A stretch of 64,000 nucleotides of DNA, taken from contig CANTUZ010000005.1 in assembly GCA_947846985.1 (NCBI GenBank), positions 49,999,389 through 50,063,388 of the forward strand. The letters are read 5' to 3'. Below the pieces are notes generated by a model. The model was not told where the DNA came from, made no database searches, and saw nothing but the letters and a program-made list of their open reading frames with translations. Shown here in pieces: positions 12,001 through 24,119 of this stretch. The position numbers and the translations under genes are program-made. This stretch comes from Fratercula arctica (lineage: Eukaryota; Chordata; Aves; Charadriiformes; Alcidae). Every line of letters starts with the position of its first letter. Positions within the stretch are counted from its first letter, which is position 1.

Positions 12001-12106
12001 AACAGCTGTTAGAATGAGAATGTGAGAATAAACTGCATCGATAAGCTAACTGAGCTATCTGAGAGGGCATTTCCCCAGATTTATAATGCTAAAGAGGAGA
12101 ATTTAA

Positions 12107-12186
12107 ACAAAAAAAATCCCCCCAAAACAAAAAAACAAAAAAAAAAAACAAAAAAACCCAATCAAAACGAAAACAAAAAAAACCCC
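12107..12186 (+). repeat. A-rich low-complexity tract with C blocks
   Basis: Alternating A-runs (up to 12) with CAAA, CCCC and ACCC blocks. It follows the ancient CR1 and precedes the GC-richer block at 12236. There is no retrocopy body whose 3' end clearly matches it. Confidence 0.85.
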
Positions 12187-12235
12187 TTCTGAAACAAAGC
12201 TTGGAAAAAAGTGTAACAGAAGCATAAAACTTTTT

Positions 12236-12600
12236 CACCATGAGTGGCTGGGCAGGCAAAAGAAATAGAGCAAAAAACTTGTTTGATGCTGCCAGACGTT
12301 GCCCCATGTCATTGCAATCTTTGGCTTGCTCTGACCGCGCTGCCTCTGCACTGGATACTGCGAGCAGCCAACATCCAACTAGTGGAGTGACTGTATAAAG
12401 GTGCAACAAGCAGGGACCCACACTTTGTGAGCACATGCGTGAACCCTGAGCGCTTTCTTCCCAGCCTGTGCATTAGCAGATAGCATGGGATGACACAGAG
12501 CTGGACCATCCATGTCTTGAGAGGAGGAGTGAGCAAGTAGGGGAGCCTGCACTCCCAGAAGTGGGGATGTGCTTGTAACTCACGTGGCCTATGAGGTTAT
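12236..12600. other. GC-richer unassigned block with a TATA-like site
   Basis: This block is richer in G+C and CpG (12299, 12334-12340, 12360, 12437, 12451) than its AT-rich flanks and contains a TATAAAGG site near 12395. The composition change suggests an inserted element, for example part of an old LTR or a retrocopy, but no terminal repeats or recognisable protein were found. A 115-codon reverse frame overlapping the block and the A-rich tract shows no family resemblance. Confidence 0.3.
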
Positions 12601-13145
12601 CTGAGTGATAATACTTTGGGGGATTGATTATATAGGGGTGTTCAGAAGTTTTTAGATATCATTTTGTAAGTATCTAGTATTGTGTTTTATTCTGTTTCAT
12701 TGCTGATCCTCAGTTGGCAGTGAGTGCTGGTTAATTAAATGTTGTTGATTATAGTGATGTGATTTACATCAGATGAATCCAGAAGTTTTTCCTTGCAACA
12801 GTAAGTATTGGCAGCATGATAAATAAGACAGGCGTGCAGAGTGATGTTTGATTCAAAATGTTATGTATAAGAAGGACAGATACAGGATATACCTTTAGAA
12901 TGAGGGACATTCGTCTGTAAAAGCAAGTCTGGAAAGGATTTGAGATCATAACAGGCAAGAAATTCCACATGAGCTCTCACGACGATAGTGTTAAAAAAGA
13001 CTATTTCATACCATTGGATAAATAAGGAGCGAAACAGAATAGTGATTTTAACAACGTCAATGAGAAAACTGGAATGCTGCTACATTTCAGTTTGTCCATG
13101 TTTTGAAAATTACGTTGGAAAGAATGAAAAGAGACACCAAAACAC

Positions 13146-13196
13146 TCAGTGCTGGAAAAAAAAAAAAAAAAAAAAAAAAAGGAAAAATTCAGTGCT
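13146..13196 (+). repeat. 25-A run flanked by an 8-bp direct repeat
   Basis: TCAGTGCT occurs at 13146-13153 and again at 13189-13196, on either side of a 25-A run (13156-13180) and a short GGAAAAAT. This arrangement resembles a target-site duplication around a poly(A) insertion without a body, or local slippage. Confidence 0.7.
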
Positions 13197-13236
13197 CAAA
13201 CTTTAGTCTATTAAGAAACTTGAAAACTGATGTGAT

Positions 13237-14141
13237 TAGAGTGTACCCTTAGCAAGTTTGCTGATGACACAAAGCTGGGAGGGTTGGCCGACACACCAGA
13301 AGGCTGTGCCGCCATACAGCGAGACCTGGACAGGCTGGAGAGTTGGGTAGAGAGAAACATTATGAAATTCAACAAGGGCAAGTGCAGGGTGCTGCACCTG
13401 GGGAGGAATAACCCCCTGCACCAGTACAGGTTGGGGGCTGACCTGCTGGAGAGAGGCTCTGTGGAAAGAGACCTGGAAGTCCTGGTGGACAACAGGATGA
13501 CCATGAGCCAGCAATGTGACCCTGTAGCCAAGAAGGCCAATGGCATCCTGGGGTGCATCAAGAAGAGTGTGGCCAGCAGGTTGAGGGAGGTCATCCTCCC
13601 CCTCTACTCTGCCTTGGTGAGGCCACACCTGGAGTACTGTGTCCAGTTCTGGGCTCCCCGGTTCAAGAAGGCCAGGGAACTGCTGGAGAGGGTACAGCAA
13701 AGGGCTACGAAGATGATTAGGGGACTAGAACATCTCTCTTATGAAGAAAGGCTGAGGGACTTGGGTCTTTTTTGTCTGGAAAAAAAGACAACTGAGGAGG
13801 GAATCTTATCAATGCTTATAAATACTTAAAGGGTAGATGTCAGGAGGATGGGGCCAGGCTCTTTTCAGTGGAGCCCAGTGACACGACAAGGGGTAACAGG
13901 CACAAACTTGAACATAGGAAGTTCCATCTAAACATGAGGAGAAACTTCTTTACTTTGAGGGTGGCAGAGCACTGGAACAGGCTGCCCAGAGAGGTGGTGG
14001 AGTCTCCGTCTCTGGAGACATTCAAAACCCGCCTGGACGCATTCCTGTGCAACCTGCTCTAGGTGACCCTGCTCTGGCAGGGGGGTTGGACTAGATGATC
14101 TCCAGAGGTCCCTTCCAACCCTATGATTCTGTGATTCTGTG
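13237..14141 (+). mobile_element. CR1 LINE, 5'-truncated, 3' end of ORF2 plus 3' UTR
   Basis: The element begins in the reverse-transcriptase core (SKFADDT-equivalent sequence at about 13250-13270) and runs through the ORF2 C-terminus to a 3' UTR ending in the CR1-type tail CTATGATTCTGTGATTCTGTG (14121-14141). Truncation at the 5' end and a short octamer-like tail instead of poly(A) are characteristic of CR1. No clear target-site duplication is visible, also usual for CR1. Its frames are nearly intact, so it is one of the younger copies in the window. Confidence 0.95.
13284..14062 (+). pseudogene. CR1 ORF2 C-terminal fragment, one frameshift
   Basis: The first frame (13284 to about 13797) encodes CR1 signatures including [66 protein letters not shown] and [13 protein letters not shown]. 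The product continues in a second frame (about 13811-14062) with [20 protein letters not shown] and [19 protein letters not shown], ending at a TAG. A net shift between about 13785 and 13811 separates them, near an A-rich stretch (CTGGAAAAAAAGAC). In intact elements this is the thumb and C-terminal region after the catalytic FADD box. The fragment cannot make an active enzyme. Confidence 0.93.
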
Positions 14142-15300
14142 TTTAGTGCATGAGGGAAAAAATAGATGTTTAAATGTTTTCTAATACAGAAAGTAAAATT
14201 CTAAGAAGAAGAAATAGCTGGAAGCTGAGGTCGCATAAATTCCAATTAGAAATTAAGGATAGATTTTTAGTGGTGAAAATAATTCACCATTTTTAAAATT
14301 GCTTGGAGAAGTTGTATTTTCTCTGTCTCTTGGAGTCTATGTTCCAGCTCCATGTTGGAGTCCAAGACAAACCAAAGACAGATTTGGATGTCTTTGTGGA
14401 AGACTGTTGTAGTGAAGTACACATTATTGTGTTTGCATATTATGATATTCAGAAGGGCAGAGTAGATGGTTCTGAGGTTCCTGTACCTTCAGCCTGTGAT
14501 TCTGCAGGTAGAAGGAATATAGCCTAACATTCATAACCAAGCTTCCAACCCTGTCATCAGCAAACATGTCTAGCTTGCAATGCAGGAACACCCCAAAGGA
14601 TTTCACTACCCAGTCCATCATTTCCTCTCTGCTGAGATTGCTAGCAGAAGGCTCAAGAGGTTTTGGGATGATCTGTTTCTTTGTGGCAGTACTCTGACTC
14701 AATCGCAGTAACTCAGACTTCTATCTGGTTAGCTGGAAAAATGTCTTTTGAAATCAGTTAATTTGTCAAATCTGTAATGTTTATATAGAGATTAATTTTG
14801 AAGGCTGTGCATAGGGTGAACAAATACTCATCATGCATATGTGCTTGTCGACTCAGTAACCCATCCACTAACTTACTTGTGTGATCAAGCTTCTACCTCC
14901 TTCACATTTCTCTTCATTGTGGAGAGATTTGCAAGCTTTGGTCTTGTACCGCTGAAACACTGGCTTATCGACAACCTGGGCCTCCAGCCTGAAAAAGTCC
15001 ATTTGTTTAAGCTGACACAGGAGTTTAACACCTACATCAAAACCAACCAAAATATATTGTCTCAGAGCTCTTTTCTAGCTTTGGCTTCTGGATATGAATC
15101 CAGATATGAACTTCTGCAATCATTGGTGTCCATGCCAGGCTTCTTTCCAAGTCTGAGATGAGCTAAACATAGAGGTGTCAAAGTTAGTATATCCTTCCCT
15201 GTTTCACTCTGCTTACAGGACACTAAACATTGTTCTGTCCACATTTTTTCTTGCTGTGAACAGTTGTTAGGCATTTTAGACTAGAAATGTATTTTTCTGT
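14142..15300. other. unassigned segment with moderately long frames on both strands
   Basis: Frames of 60-106 codons occur on both strands (+ 14303-14527 and 14841-15161; - 14424-14702, 14868-15050 and 15062-15274). None shows a recognisable domain, and the G+C is slightly above the surroundings. It might be a degraded retrocopy or part of an old element. I see no poly(A) tail, LTR or target duplication. Confidence 0.3.
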
Positions 15301-17559
15301 CTTCATAAAATAACTGGATTTGTGGACTTGATTTCACTTGTTTACCTCTTTTGTTAATGCATGTACTTGGTTTGGGAAGACGGAGAGGAAAGAATGAAGT
15401 AAGCTTGACCCTTCGTCTCTGCGTAATAGCTTTTGGTAGTGTAGGTTGCAATTATGTATGCAATCTCAGTGGGCTGTCTTCTTGTATTTCTAGTTACTCT
15501 TCGTCTGATTTCTTGGACCTGGTTTGTTCTAAACTTTTCTAAAAAAAAAAAAAACTGATGGAAATCTAAAACAAAGATACATATTTCATACTTATACATG
15601 AGGTTGGTGGTCACTTTTTCTGTTTAGTTTGGAGTTTCATAGTGTGTTTCATAGTCCACATCAATTTTTTGTGTTAACTGTGTTTCCTGCATTCAAGAGC
15701 CTTCGTGAAGTAGTGGGTAATTTCATTGTTACAGCTGAATGTAATTAGCCTGAGAGGTCATGGACTGTGAGAAAGTATTCTTTGAGGTACCAAAGGGCAT
15801 CCTTGGGACGTAACCATACTCAATTGCTATTGGCTATAAATTGTTAATAGATCCTATGTCCTGAGATATCCAGTCCTTATTTCTTTCACCTTTTCTGAAA
15901 AACAAAAAAAATTGCAAATCTAAGGAGATCTTGACCTAATTAGTGCTTCCAGAGTGCATTCTCCCTCTGTGATGCTTCAGTAGTACTGGCGGGCAAGAGG
16001 CATATTTTGAAGTGACAGGTTGTAACAATCATACTTTCTTTTTCATCTTTAACTTTCCTTCCATTACTTTCTGCTCTCCACCCATGCTGTATATATCAAC
16101 TTCAGCTAATGAAAATGTAAAATAATGGTATATTCTTTGATACTCAATTTAATTGTCTTCTCATTACTGTTTAGGCTGGCACTGAATAAGATAAGAGGAC
16201 ACATTCTTCTAGTAATGTGGCATCATGAGATGCTGTTCAAAGTTACTGTGTCAGTGTATCCAAAGGAAAACTGAGACTTATTAGCCCTGATTCTCCGTGT
16301 GGCTTGTATTGTCATTTATCACTGAATGATGCTGGAATTCAGACAGTGCAAAATTGAAACTGTAGTATTTTATGCTCTCCTAACATATATGCAAATGGCT
16401 GTATACTAGATAGTGGGAACTTGAACTCTTTGCAGAGGTAGTCACCCCTTTTCAATACTGTAGGGACCACAGAAAGCCTGATGACCTTTCAAATGTTCCT
16501 GATTTTAGGAAGTTCAGGATGAGGTTAGAGACAAGGTTATACTTCTGACCTTGCTATTATATTCTATATTATGCTGCTTTTTGCACCCTGTACTGCACCC
16601 TGGCTTTGGATAGCTAATCTTACTTTTACAGGGATTATAAAAATGAATGAAGTGATCTCACATGCTTGCTTATGGGATAAAACAACATGAATGGCATAAG
16701 TATAACACGCTAACCTGCACTGAATTTGTGCTAAGAGCGCTGGCATAGCTCTGCATGTTAGGTTACATTATACAAAAGCACTTTTAATACTAACTAAGAA
16801 TGTCTGTCCGGGTAGTCAGAGTAGTAATCAGAATTTTGAAAATTCATACTTTACCTTAATTCTTACTCGTTTTTCCACGTGTATGTTCCATACAGTGTGG
16901 TCATGGATTTTCAAGGAAGGAGGCTACATGTCCCTTACTGCTCCCTTACAGCTCCCACAGAAGTTAGTAACTTCCCCTACTATTGAAATCCTGCCAAACT
17001 GATCATCTAGGATAATTGTCTTATAATGATCTTATTTGTACTCTCAGCTCCTCCAGCATTTTGTAATTTCACAAGGCACCTTTCTCTTACATATGCCTCA
17101 TTTTCTTGCACACGCTTTATGCAATGTTTCATTCCTTACATTTTAAATTAATTAAGTGTAGCTAAAATTTTGCACCGTTGTTCCATTATTACAATAGGTG
17201 ATCATTTGGGAGTCAGAAAAACAAGGCCTAAGTCTAGCAGACATTGTCTAGGATGGTCCCTTTCTCTTTTATTTCTCCCAGTCCATCCCCCAAATTTCCT
17301 TGTCAGAGGTTCACGTAACCACTTCTCAAACCGTTGACCTACTGTGGGACCAGCCAAATGACTACAGAGGTCAACATGGATTCAGTTTGCTTACTAGGAA
17401 ACTAACTTTGGTTGGGCTGCTCCTCACTCCTTGACTAGAGTTCCTTATGGATGTTTGTCAATAGCTCATCCCTTCCCAGTGGCAGTAGAGTTCAGAAGCT
17501 CTTTTTCTCGTGCAGAGCTTCCAGAGAGACCTTTGGTGCCAGAGGTCAATTGAAAGCTA
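15301..17559. other. noncoding DNA with a possible ancient repeat near 16281-16375
   Basis: TAGCCCTGATTCTCCGTG (about 16281) and the sequence after it resemble the palindromic amniote repeat also suspected at 9228-9500. Nothing else is recognised. No exon with good splice sites was seen. Confidence 0.4.
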
Positions 17560-17640
17560 GGACTGTCATTGAATGGTCATGGCAATTGGGAGAGGTGTTT
17601 GAGGACTGGAGGAAAGCTAACAGTTGCCTGTTTCTGAGCA
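17560..17640 (+). mobile_element. short CR1 ORF2 fragment
   Basis: One frame reads SWQLGEVFEDWRKAN, which matches the conserved CR1 ORF2 segment just before the reverse-transcriptase fingers (usual form SWQxGEVPEDWRKAN). The match stops abruptly after about 17610, and upstream similarity is weak (KARTVIE against the family's ARPLSIIFE). It is a small isolated relic. Chance similarity over 14 of 15 residues is unlikely, but its limits are uncertain. Confidence 0.6.
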
Positions 17641-19650
17641 TTTCTCTAGCTCTTTTTAACGAAAATTTAAAAACTTGCAAGACACGGTGCTGCAGATGGA
17701 GCTATGGATCAGAATGAAGACTCACTGAAACTAAAGCAAATTCTATACAGAGGGAAAAATATACCAGAAGAGCTGTCAGATTAATTTCACTGGTATGAGA
17801 TGAAGTGCTTCTGCTACTGAAGCTATGTATTCGTATAAGTGTATGTATGTGTGTTTAAGACGGTAGATTGCCCTTGAAACTTTTGGAGTGCATTTGGCCT
17901 TATGTCATATTAAAATGATGATTCTTTGCACAGGTGGTTTCATTATAGAAAAATAGTATTTTTTGATATATTTAGCAAAACGCTTGCTTCCATATATCTT
18001 TCTGTGTAGTACGGCGATAGAAATCTCCACACATTAGTCATATAGATCTCAGAAGAATTATAACATTGACTATTTGGCAGCTAGGTAAAAAAAAAAGCAA
18101 CTCATTTGAGAAAGGTTTAAGAATGAATAAGGTTTTTTCAAAACAAGTAATGAAAATATCCTGCACCTCCCAAAAGCAAGAAAAATTATCAGATCCTGTA
18201 TCACATCTTTTCCCCTCCTCCATGTCAAATGATACCTTGTAAAGGAGAAATGCAATTAGGAGATACATTTAAATATAGTAGAATGAGCACTCTTGTGTAC
18301 TGTAGTGATCACTGCTAGAGATTCCTTGACTCTGATATTTGTGTGGCCTCTGACTCATTATCTGAAACAAATCACATAGAGTATATGCTCCGTTTTACCT
18401 CTCTGTAACTTATTTGCATATTGCAGGACAGATCCTTCCACAATTTATGCAACCAGAACTCTCTATTTGTAAGATTTCAGTCATCAAAACCAGTTTAATA
18501 TAATTTAAGAAGTGGGAGTGGGATTTAAGAAGAGGTTTTGTGAACTTAAGCTTTCAGTTGCATGAAAGGTCCTTGAATAAAAGGCATTTTATAAGCACAA
18601 TTTTTATTGCAATCAGTATCACTATACATAAAACACAGTGTTTCAGTGCAGAGTAAGAGAGGAAAACAAAAGAACATGTACATCTTTTATCCTTAAATAT
18701 TCCATTAGTGAAACAATTCTGGAGACGTAGGTCAAAACCTTCTTTCTTATCCTTCCATTCTTAAGAAAGGTTTTTCCTGATCTGAGAGCAATTTCATGAT
18801 ATGGCTACCTATTTTAATTTCAGACTCTTTGTGATTTTTTTTCCTCCTGACTTATTTTACCTTAGGCATAAATTGAATTGAACAAACAAACAAACAAGCA
18901 ATTCCTTCCTGAAAGTTAAGCAAGATCACAAGCCTGCCAGTTCTTACTCATAACAGTAAATACTTGCAAACATGAGCTTATTCAAATATCACTTTGATAT
19001 TCTAGCTCTAACCAAATGAATACGGAGTATTCAAGTAAAACCTATTCAGCCTTTCTACATATTTTACACTGAAATTATTATTCATTTATTTTCAATTTAT
19101 ACGCTGGAATGGTTGAAAAGCACAGTGCCCAAACTGTCTTTTAGCTGGCCACTGTGAAATTTTACCTACTCTGTAAATGTTGCAGTAGTTCACAAGCTTT
19201 AAAGCTATAAAGTTCTTTTTGTCATAACTTTCACAACTTTGGTTGTTTCCATTTGACTTCTTGATGTGTCAATTCCTTGTCCATTTAGTAGATGAACCAC
19301 TTCCCACTGCTGGATGAAAGGTTTCTGCAGTGCTTCACGAATATATAGATTTCCTTTTTTCCTTGAACCCAGGGAACTGATTTCTTTACTTGGTCTTAGA
19401 GGAAGGTTAGGACCAATTCAGTATAAGAAATCTAGACATCTAATTGGCAAGTATAATATATACCTGCAAGTGGCTGTAAGAATTTTGTCTGTGTTACAAG
19501 ATAGGACCTGATGCAGCTAACCTTAACTTTTGTGCGAGGTATTTAGTCATGACAACATTTGCTTTGTTTCTCGTATGTTGAATTTGCTTATCTAGTCATT
19601 GCAGACATGCGGAAAGGTATAAAGTCAGCAACTGGCGTTATGTATTGGTT
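17641..19650. other. unique noncoding DNA
   Basis: No repeat family or exon recognised. An (AAAC)n-like stretch lies at about 18881-18900. The reverse frames near 18038-18268 are rich in F, L and I, as expected from AT-rich DNA. Confidence 0.55.
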
Positions 19651-20000
19651 TTGAAACTGTCATGAATTCTCTGATAGCAAATCATCTCCTTTCAAGTCAG
19701 CCCCTCTCTCCTCTATAAATAAGCAGATAGAGAGCCTGGGAGAGTATAGGGACTCAGAGGTCAAAAGATTCAGAGTCTCAGGAAGAAAGTGAAAGTCACA
19801 GCTAAGAAGAATTTACTGAGACCAGCCCGCCCCTAGGAACCTCCCAGCACAACCAAAGGGCTTGGTGATGTCTTGATTTCTCACATTGTCGATTGCCATG
19901 AGTTTGCATATAAAGGCATATCTCCTACTGAATTAGAAATACTCCGATGAGTAAAAACTCTTTATTTCAGAAAGGCTTTTCAAGAGCAGATCTTTGGTTG
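19651..20000 (+). other. unassigned segment with two TATA-like sites
   Basis: CTATAAATAAG (about 19714) is followed by a purine-rich stretch, and CATATAAAGGC lies near 19907. G+C is higher than in the flanks around 19820-19860. It could be a cryptic promoter or part of an old LTR, but no terminal repeats, poly(A) signal order or target duplication were found. Confidence 0.25.
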
Positions 20001-20378
20001 AATTTAAGGTTCCTATCACAGTTTCTGGTGTTACTTTTCCTATACATGAATCACTGCTTATAAATCACAAATTCAGTAAAATGAAATTCAATCAGACATC
20101 TGGTAGGGCAAAAACGTAGTGCTAGGTTCCTTCCTTTATTTTTTTCTTTTCTTTTTTTTTTTTTTCCCCTTAGAGCTGTCTGTGGAAGTAACAACACAAT
20201 TAAGACACCTAAATCGATATCACCAGCATGCTTGCCTTTGCTTGGCACATTAAGTATCTTTTAAGAATTGTGTTTAACATAGAGCCTTTGTCTTTTTGTT
20301 TTGAAAGGTGCTTTGAAAAGCTTTTGTGAATTGCTTAATTGTTTATTGATCTCATAATTATTCAACTTGTTTTTCCTT

Positions 20379-20397
20379 CCCCCCCCCACCCCCCCCC
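20379..20397 (+). repeat. C9-A-C9 homopolymer tract
   Basis: Nine C, one A and nine C. The reverse strand is G-rich and could form a G-quadruplex with unusual loops. A T-rich run precedes it at about 20140-20166. Confidence 0.9.
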
Positions 20398-23300
20398 TTA
20401 GCATTACTTCATCCTCTTTTAAAAAGTCCTGGAAAAAGTTTACATTAATTCAGAGTTCTTTATCAAAGTTTTGTACCTTGCTTAAATTCCATGTTGCTGG
20501 AGTGATAAGCATAGAAATTATATAGAGGTACCTCAACAGTTCATGAACCAAATAAAGGAGAAATTGTCCACATATTCAGAATTCATTTCTCACATTGGAG
20601 GCAGAAGATAGTTATGGTGAATTTTGCAACAGGCTACTCCCACGGGGTCATATTTTATTAAACTGAGTAAATCGGATGAGTCAGAGCCATGACTGTCCAG
20701 GAATTTAAAGAAACTAATTGACACTCTATCTCCCAAACGTACTGTATTTTTCTTTATTTTTGTGGTGGGGGTTAGGTTAAGAGATGTCTGCATAAACTCC
20801 GGTTGATGAAGGGAACAAGATGGTACTCTCTTTTGCATTTTGCTTTGGTTTGCATTGCAGAACAGTTCTGCTTCAGACATGACTCTCTACACCCTAAACT
20901 CCCGTCCTTTGCTCTTCATCCAAAAAATCCCTGACAATGTTCATTGATTTTTCAAGTCCGTCTGATTTGCTTCTGCTGTAATAACAGAGCTATTCCACTA
21001 TTATGGTAATAGTGTATGTGCAACAGTAGATTGGAAGTAAAAAGCTAAAGGACTGTTTCAAATTTTAGCATGGCAGGTTTCCCTCCACCCTCTGAGTCCA
21101 TAAATGAAAATAATTGTGCTGCAATGCCAAGAAATTAGTATCCTACCACAACTCCAGAATGCTGTGAAAACACAGCATTGCATAACAGTGATTCCACTGA
21201 ATGGTATCATTATGACTAAAATTATCTAACGTTGCATTGCCTTTTTGTTCATATCTGGCAGGAATCAGACTATCTCACCATGGTACACAATACATTTTCT
21301 AAATATGGGTGAAAAACTAGAACATTCTTCGGAACAAGTATTGCCTAAATACAATGGAAAATGCTGGCCCTAATTAGTGATATATTCTTGCGTTGAAACA
21401 TGATCAGCACATCAGTCTTCTTTAGAGGGAAATAAGCTCCTGTTACCAGCTGGAAAACAAATAAAAGTGAACATTTCTTATCCCTCAAAAAGTTGGTGCC
21501 AAAGTAGAAATGTATACATATTTTAAAAATCCTAATCTGCAATGTTTTGAAAGAGCTGAAATTAAAAAATTACTATTTTTTTAAATGTAAATTTCCTTTT
21601 AAAGATCATTGTATTGTGCCTCATGCTACCAGTAAACTTACGCACAGTGTAAGTTGCTATTCCTAGTTAGTTTCATTCTTGAATAAATGTGAATGAGATG
21701 TGAGTAAATGAGACACAGTTGTTATGCACCATGACTAAAAGCAAAGTGTCGGTCTGGGTTAATTTCTCTTCAAAGAACAGGGATACACAGTATTAATGCC
21801 TTGGGACAAGGAATCCTGAATTTTAATTTTACAGAATTTGTGTTTCTAGTTTCTTTATCGCCAGTATTCCAGAAGGCATGGGAATTAGCTACCACCATTA
21901 TCTGTGATAGCAGAGAGTATAAGCTGAAGCCCTCAAACTTCAGTTCTTTGAGTAAGACAACTAAACCTATATCTGAATACATTTACATACATAGTTCGCT
22001 GTTGTCGTAGAATCTCAACAGCTGCAGTTCTCAGAGACTTCAGCTCTTGCAACACCATTCAAAAATGTTGACTCCTAACAAAGTTCAAATAAAAAACAAT
22101 TAGTGTAGTTTGGTTTTATGTTTGCCTTTTCAAAGATTGTTGATAGGTTATACGTCAGTGTGCTTGAATAGACTAGAAGACAAATGATCACTTTGCAGTC
22201 CTATGGTACAGGCTATGCAAACACTTATTAAATAGAAATTATAAATGTAGTTTTTAGCTTAACTGTGCAATTGCATTTATTGCTAGATCCAATCTATATA
22301 TACACAACAGAAGTACCCTAAGTCCAGTCCTGCTGTATAAGAATATATTAGAGTGACATGCACAGCATTTCCATGGAGTGCTTTATCATTATTCCTTACC
22401 TGATTCTTTTATAAAATCTACTTTAATTTTGTTAAGATCAGAGTATTAGAGAAAAAATATATAGTAACTGACTTGCTGTGTTAGTAATTCTCTGATTTGC
22501 ACTGAGCAAAATATAATGCCGTTTAATATCAGATGTGTGATCAAGAAACAGCTGGGTTTCTTTTACAGTGTCCTAGAGATGGCCAAGAAAGTTAAATCAG
22601 AAGTCATTGCATAATTGTTCTCATTGTTCATATGGATGCATTAAATCCTACCTAAGTCCAAACAGAGAGCCCGGATACACTAAAAGAACCATTTGACCCT
22701 TTGCTCCCCCCTCCTCCAAAGGCATTTAATACAGTGTTATTTCTTAGAAAAAGTTATTTTCTGAAATTTTTTTACATAGCTTCTACTACTGTTGTTTCTA
22801 TAACTACTGTTATACTACTGTATAACTGAATGATTACACAGATAAAACGGACTGAAGGAGTTCTGGAGACATCAAAATGCACTAACCCAGAGATACTAAT
22901 TTTAAGTGGTGCCCTTTTCCTAAAAGGCAAACATTTCATACTTGCTTCTGTGTAGGGCAGTATAAGTGCAGCAAAATTTAGTACCACTGTTACATGTATT
23001 GTCAATATTATATATCATCATTTGTCTAGAAACCTATTGTTAATTAATAATAAATGGGGTAACAAACAAAAAATACACCTAAAATGATGTTAACTTAAAT
23101 ATATTTATAAAAGAAAAAAAGTGTATTAAAAATGTAATTAGTTCATGACCATAAAACTCATACCCATATGAATAACCCATCTTGAAAATTCAAATTATTT
23201 TATCGTGCATGACTTGGCAATGCAGATGGGAATAAATTAAAAGCTAGACTGAACAGTTGTTCAACTCCTTCTGTAGGGGAAGGAATATCCAAGAAGAATC

Positions 23301-24119
23301 CCAGAAAGGGAATTGTGATTTAGTTACAGTTCCAACTCAGACAATGCCTTGATACACAAGGAAAATTATTTCAATCTGTTCATCTTACTACCTTCTTTAC
23401 ATAAACCTTTTTTAGCTTATTTTAGTGTTAAGAAGCAGTGTTAAGTCTCTTTCTTCTACTCAATTCTTTTATCATCCTTACTGAAAAGGAAATACCTAGA
23501 GACTCCATGATCTGGGTATGACCTGCAGGAGTCAGGATGCTTTACTGGATCAGGACTAGATACCTCTACGATGCAGGATTGAGCCCTAGAAGAGAAATGT
23601 AAGTTGATATAATAAGCCAAGTGCAAAATTGGATTACAAAGTCATTAAAGGCTGTAGTTGTTCAGCACCCTTTAGACCCTTGGGAAAGACTATTATTAAA
23701 CAAATGAAAATCGTTTTGGAACTAAGCATTCTGTTCTTTCCAAATAGTTATTATTTTTTAATTTCTAATTATTGTGCATAATATTAGATTATATCACATA
23801 TAAAATTTAGTTTATGACAAGTATAAAAGTAGAACTGTGTCTGTGTAAAAGCAGTAAATTATGATTTTTTTTTCCTCTGTGTGTTTGTTTCTGTAAGTTG
23901 GAAGTTTAGATAACACAAATCTTATTTTTTCTCCTTTTTATCTAAGATTTTTCTGGACCTTTTTTTGAAACCAGATTGACTAAAAAAACCCTCAAGCTAC
24001 ATAAAATTGTTACATTTCTACTTTTTTTTTTTTGGCATATTATAAGTTATTAATTTATTTTACTGTGTATTTAAGAGAAACTATATGTCAATATGTCTGT
24101 GCAAGTGTTGCTACTGTTG
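20398..24119. other. unique noncoding DNA
   Basis: AT-rich DNA with no recognised repeat family or exon. A perfect small hairpin lies at 21158-21179. The remaining short frames show no family resemblance. Confidence 0.55.
21158..21179. repeat. perfect 9-bp inverted repeat with AAAA loop
   Basis: AATGCTGTG (21158-21166), loop AAAA, CACAGCATT (21171-21179). The stem is too short for a microRNA precursor and has no T-run after it. Confidence 0.85.

Noticed and set aside
13211..13700. Reverse-strand frames of 127 and 154 codons
   Set aside because: They are mirror frames of the CR1 ORF2 coding on the + strand.
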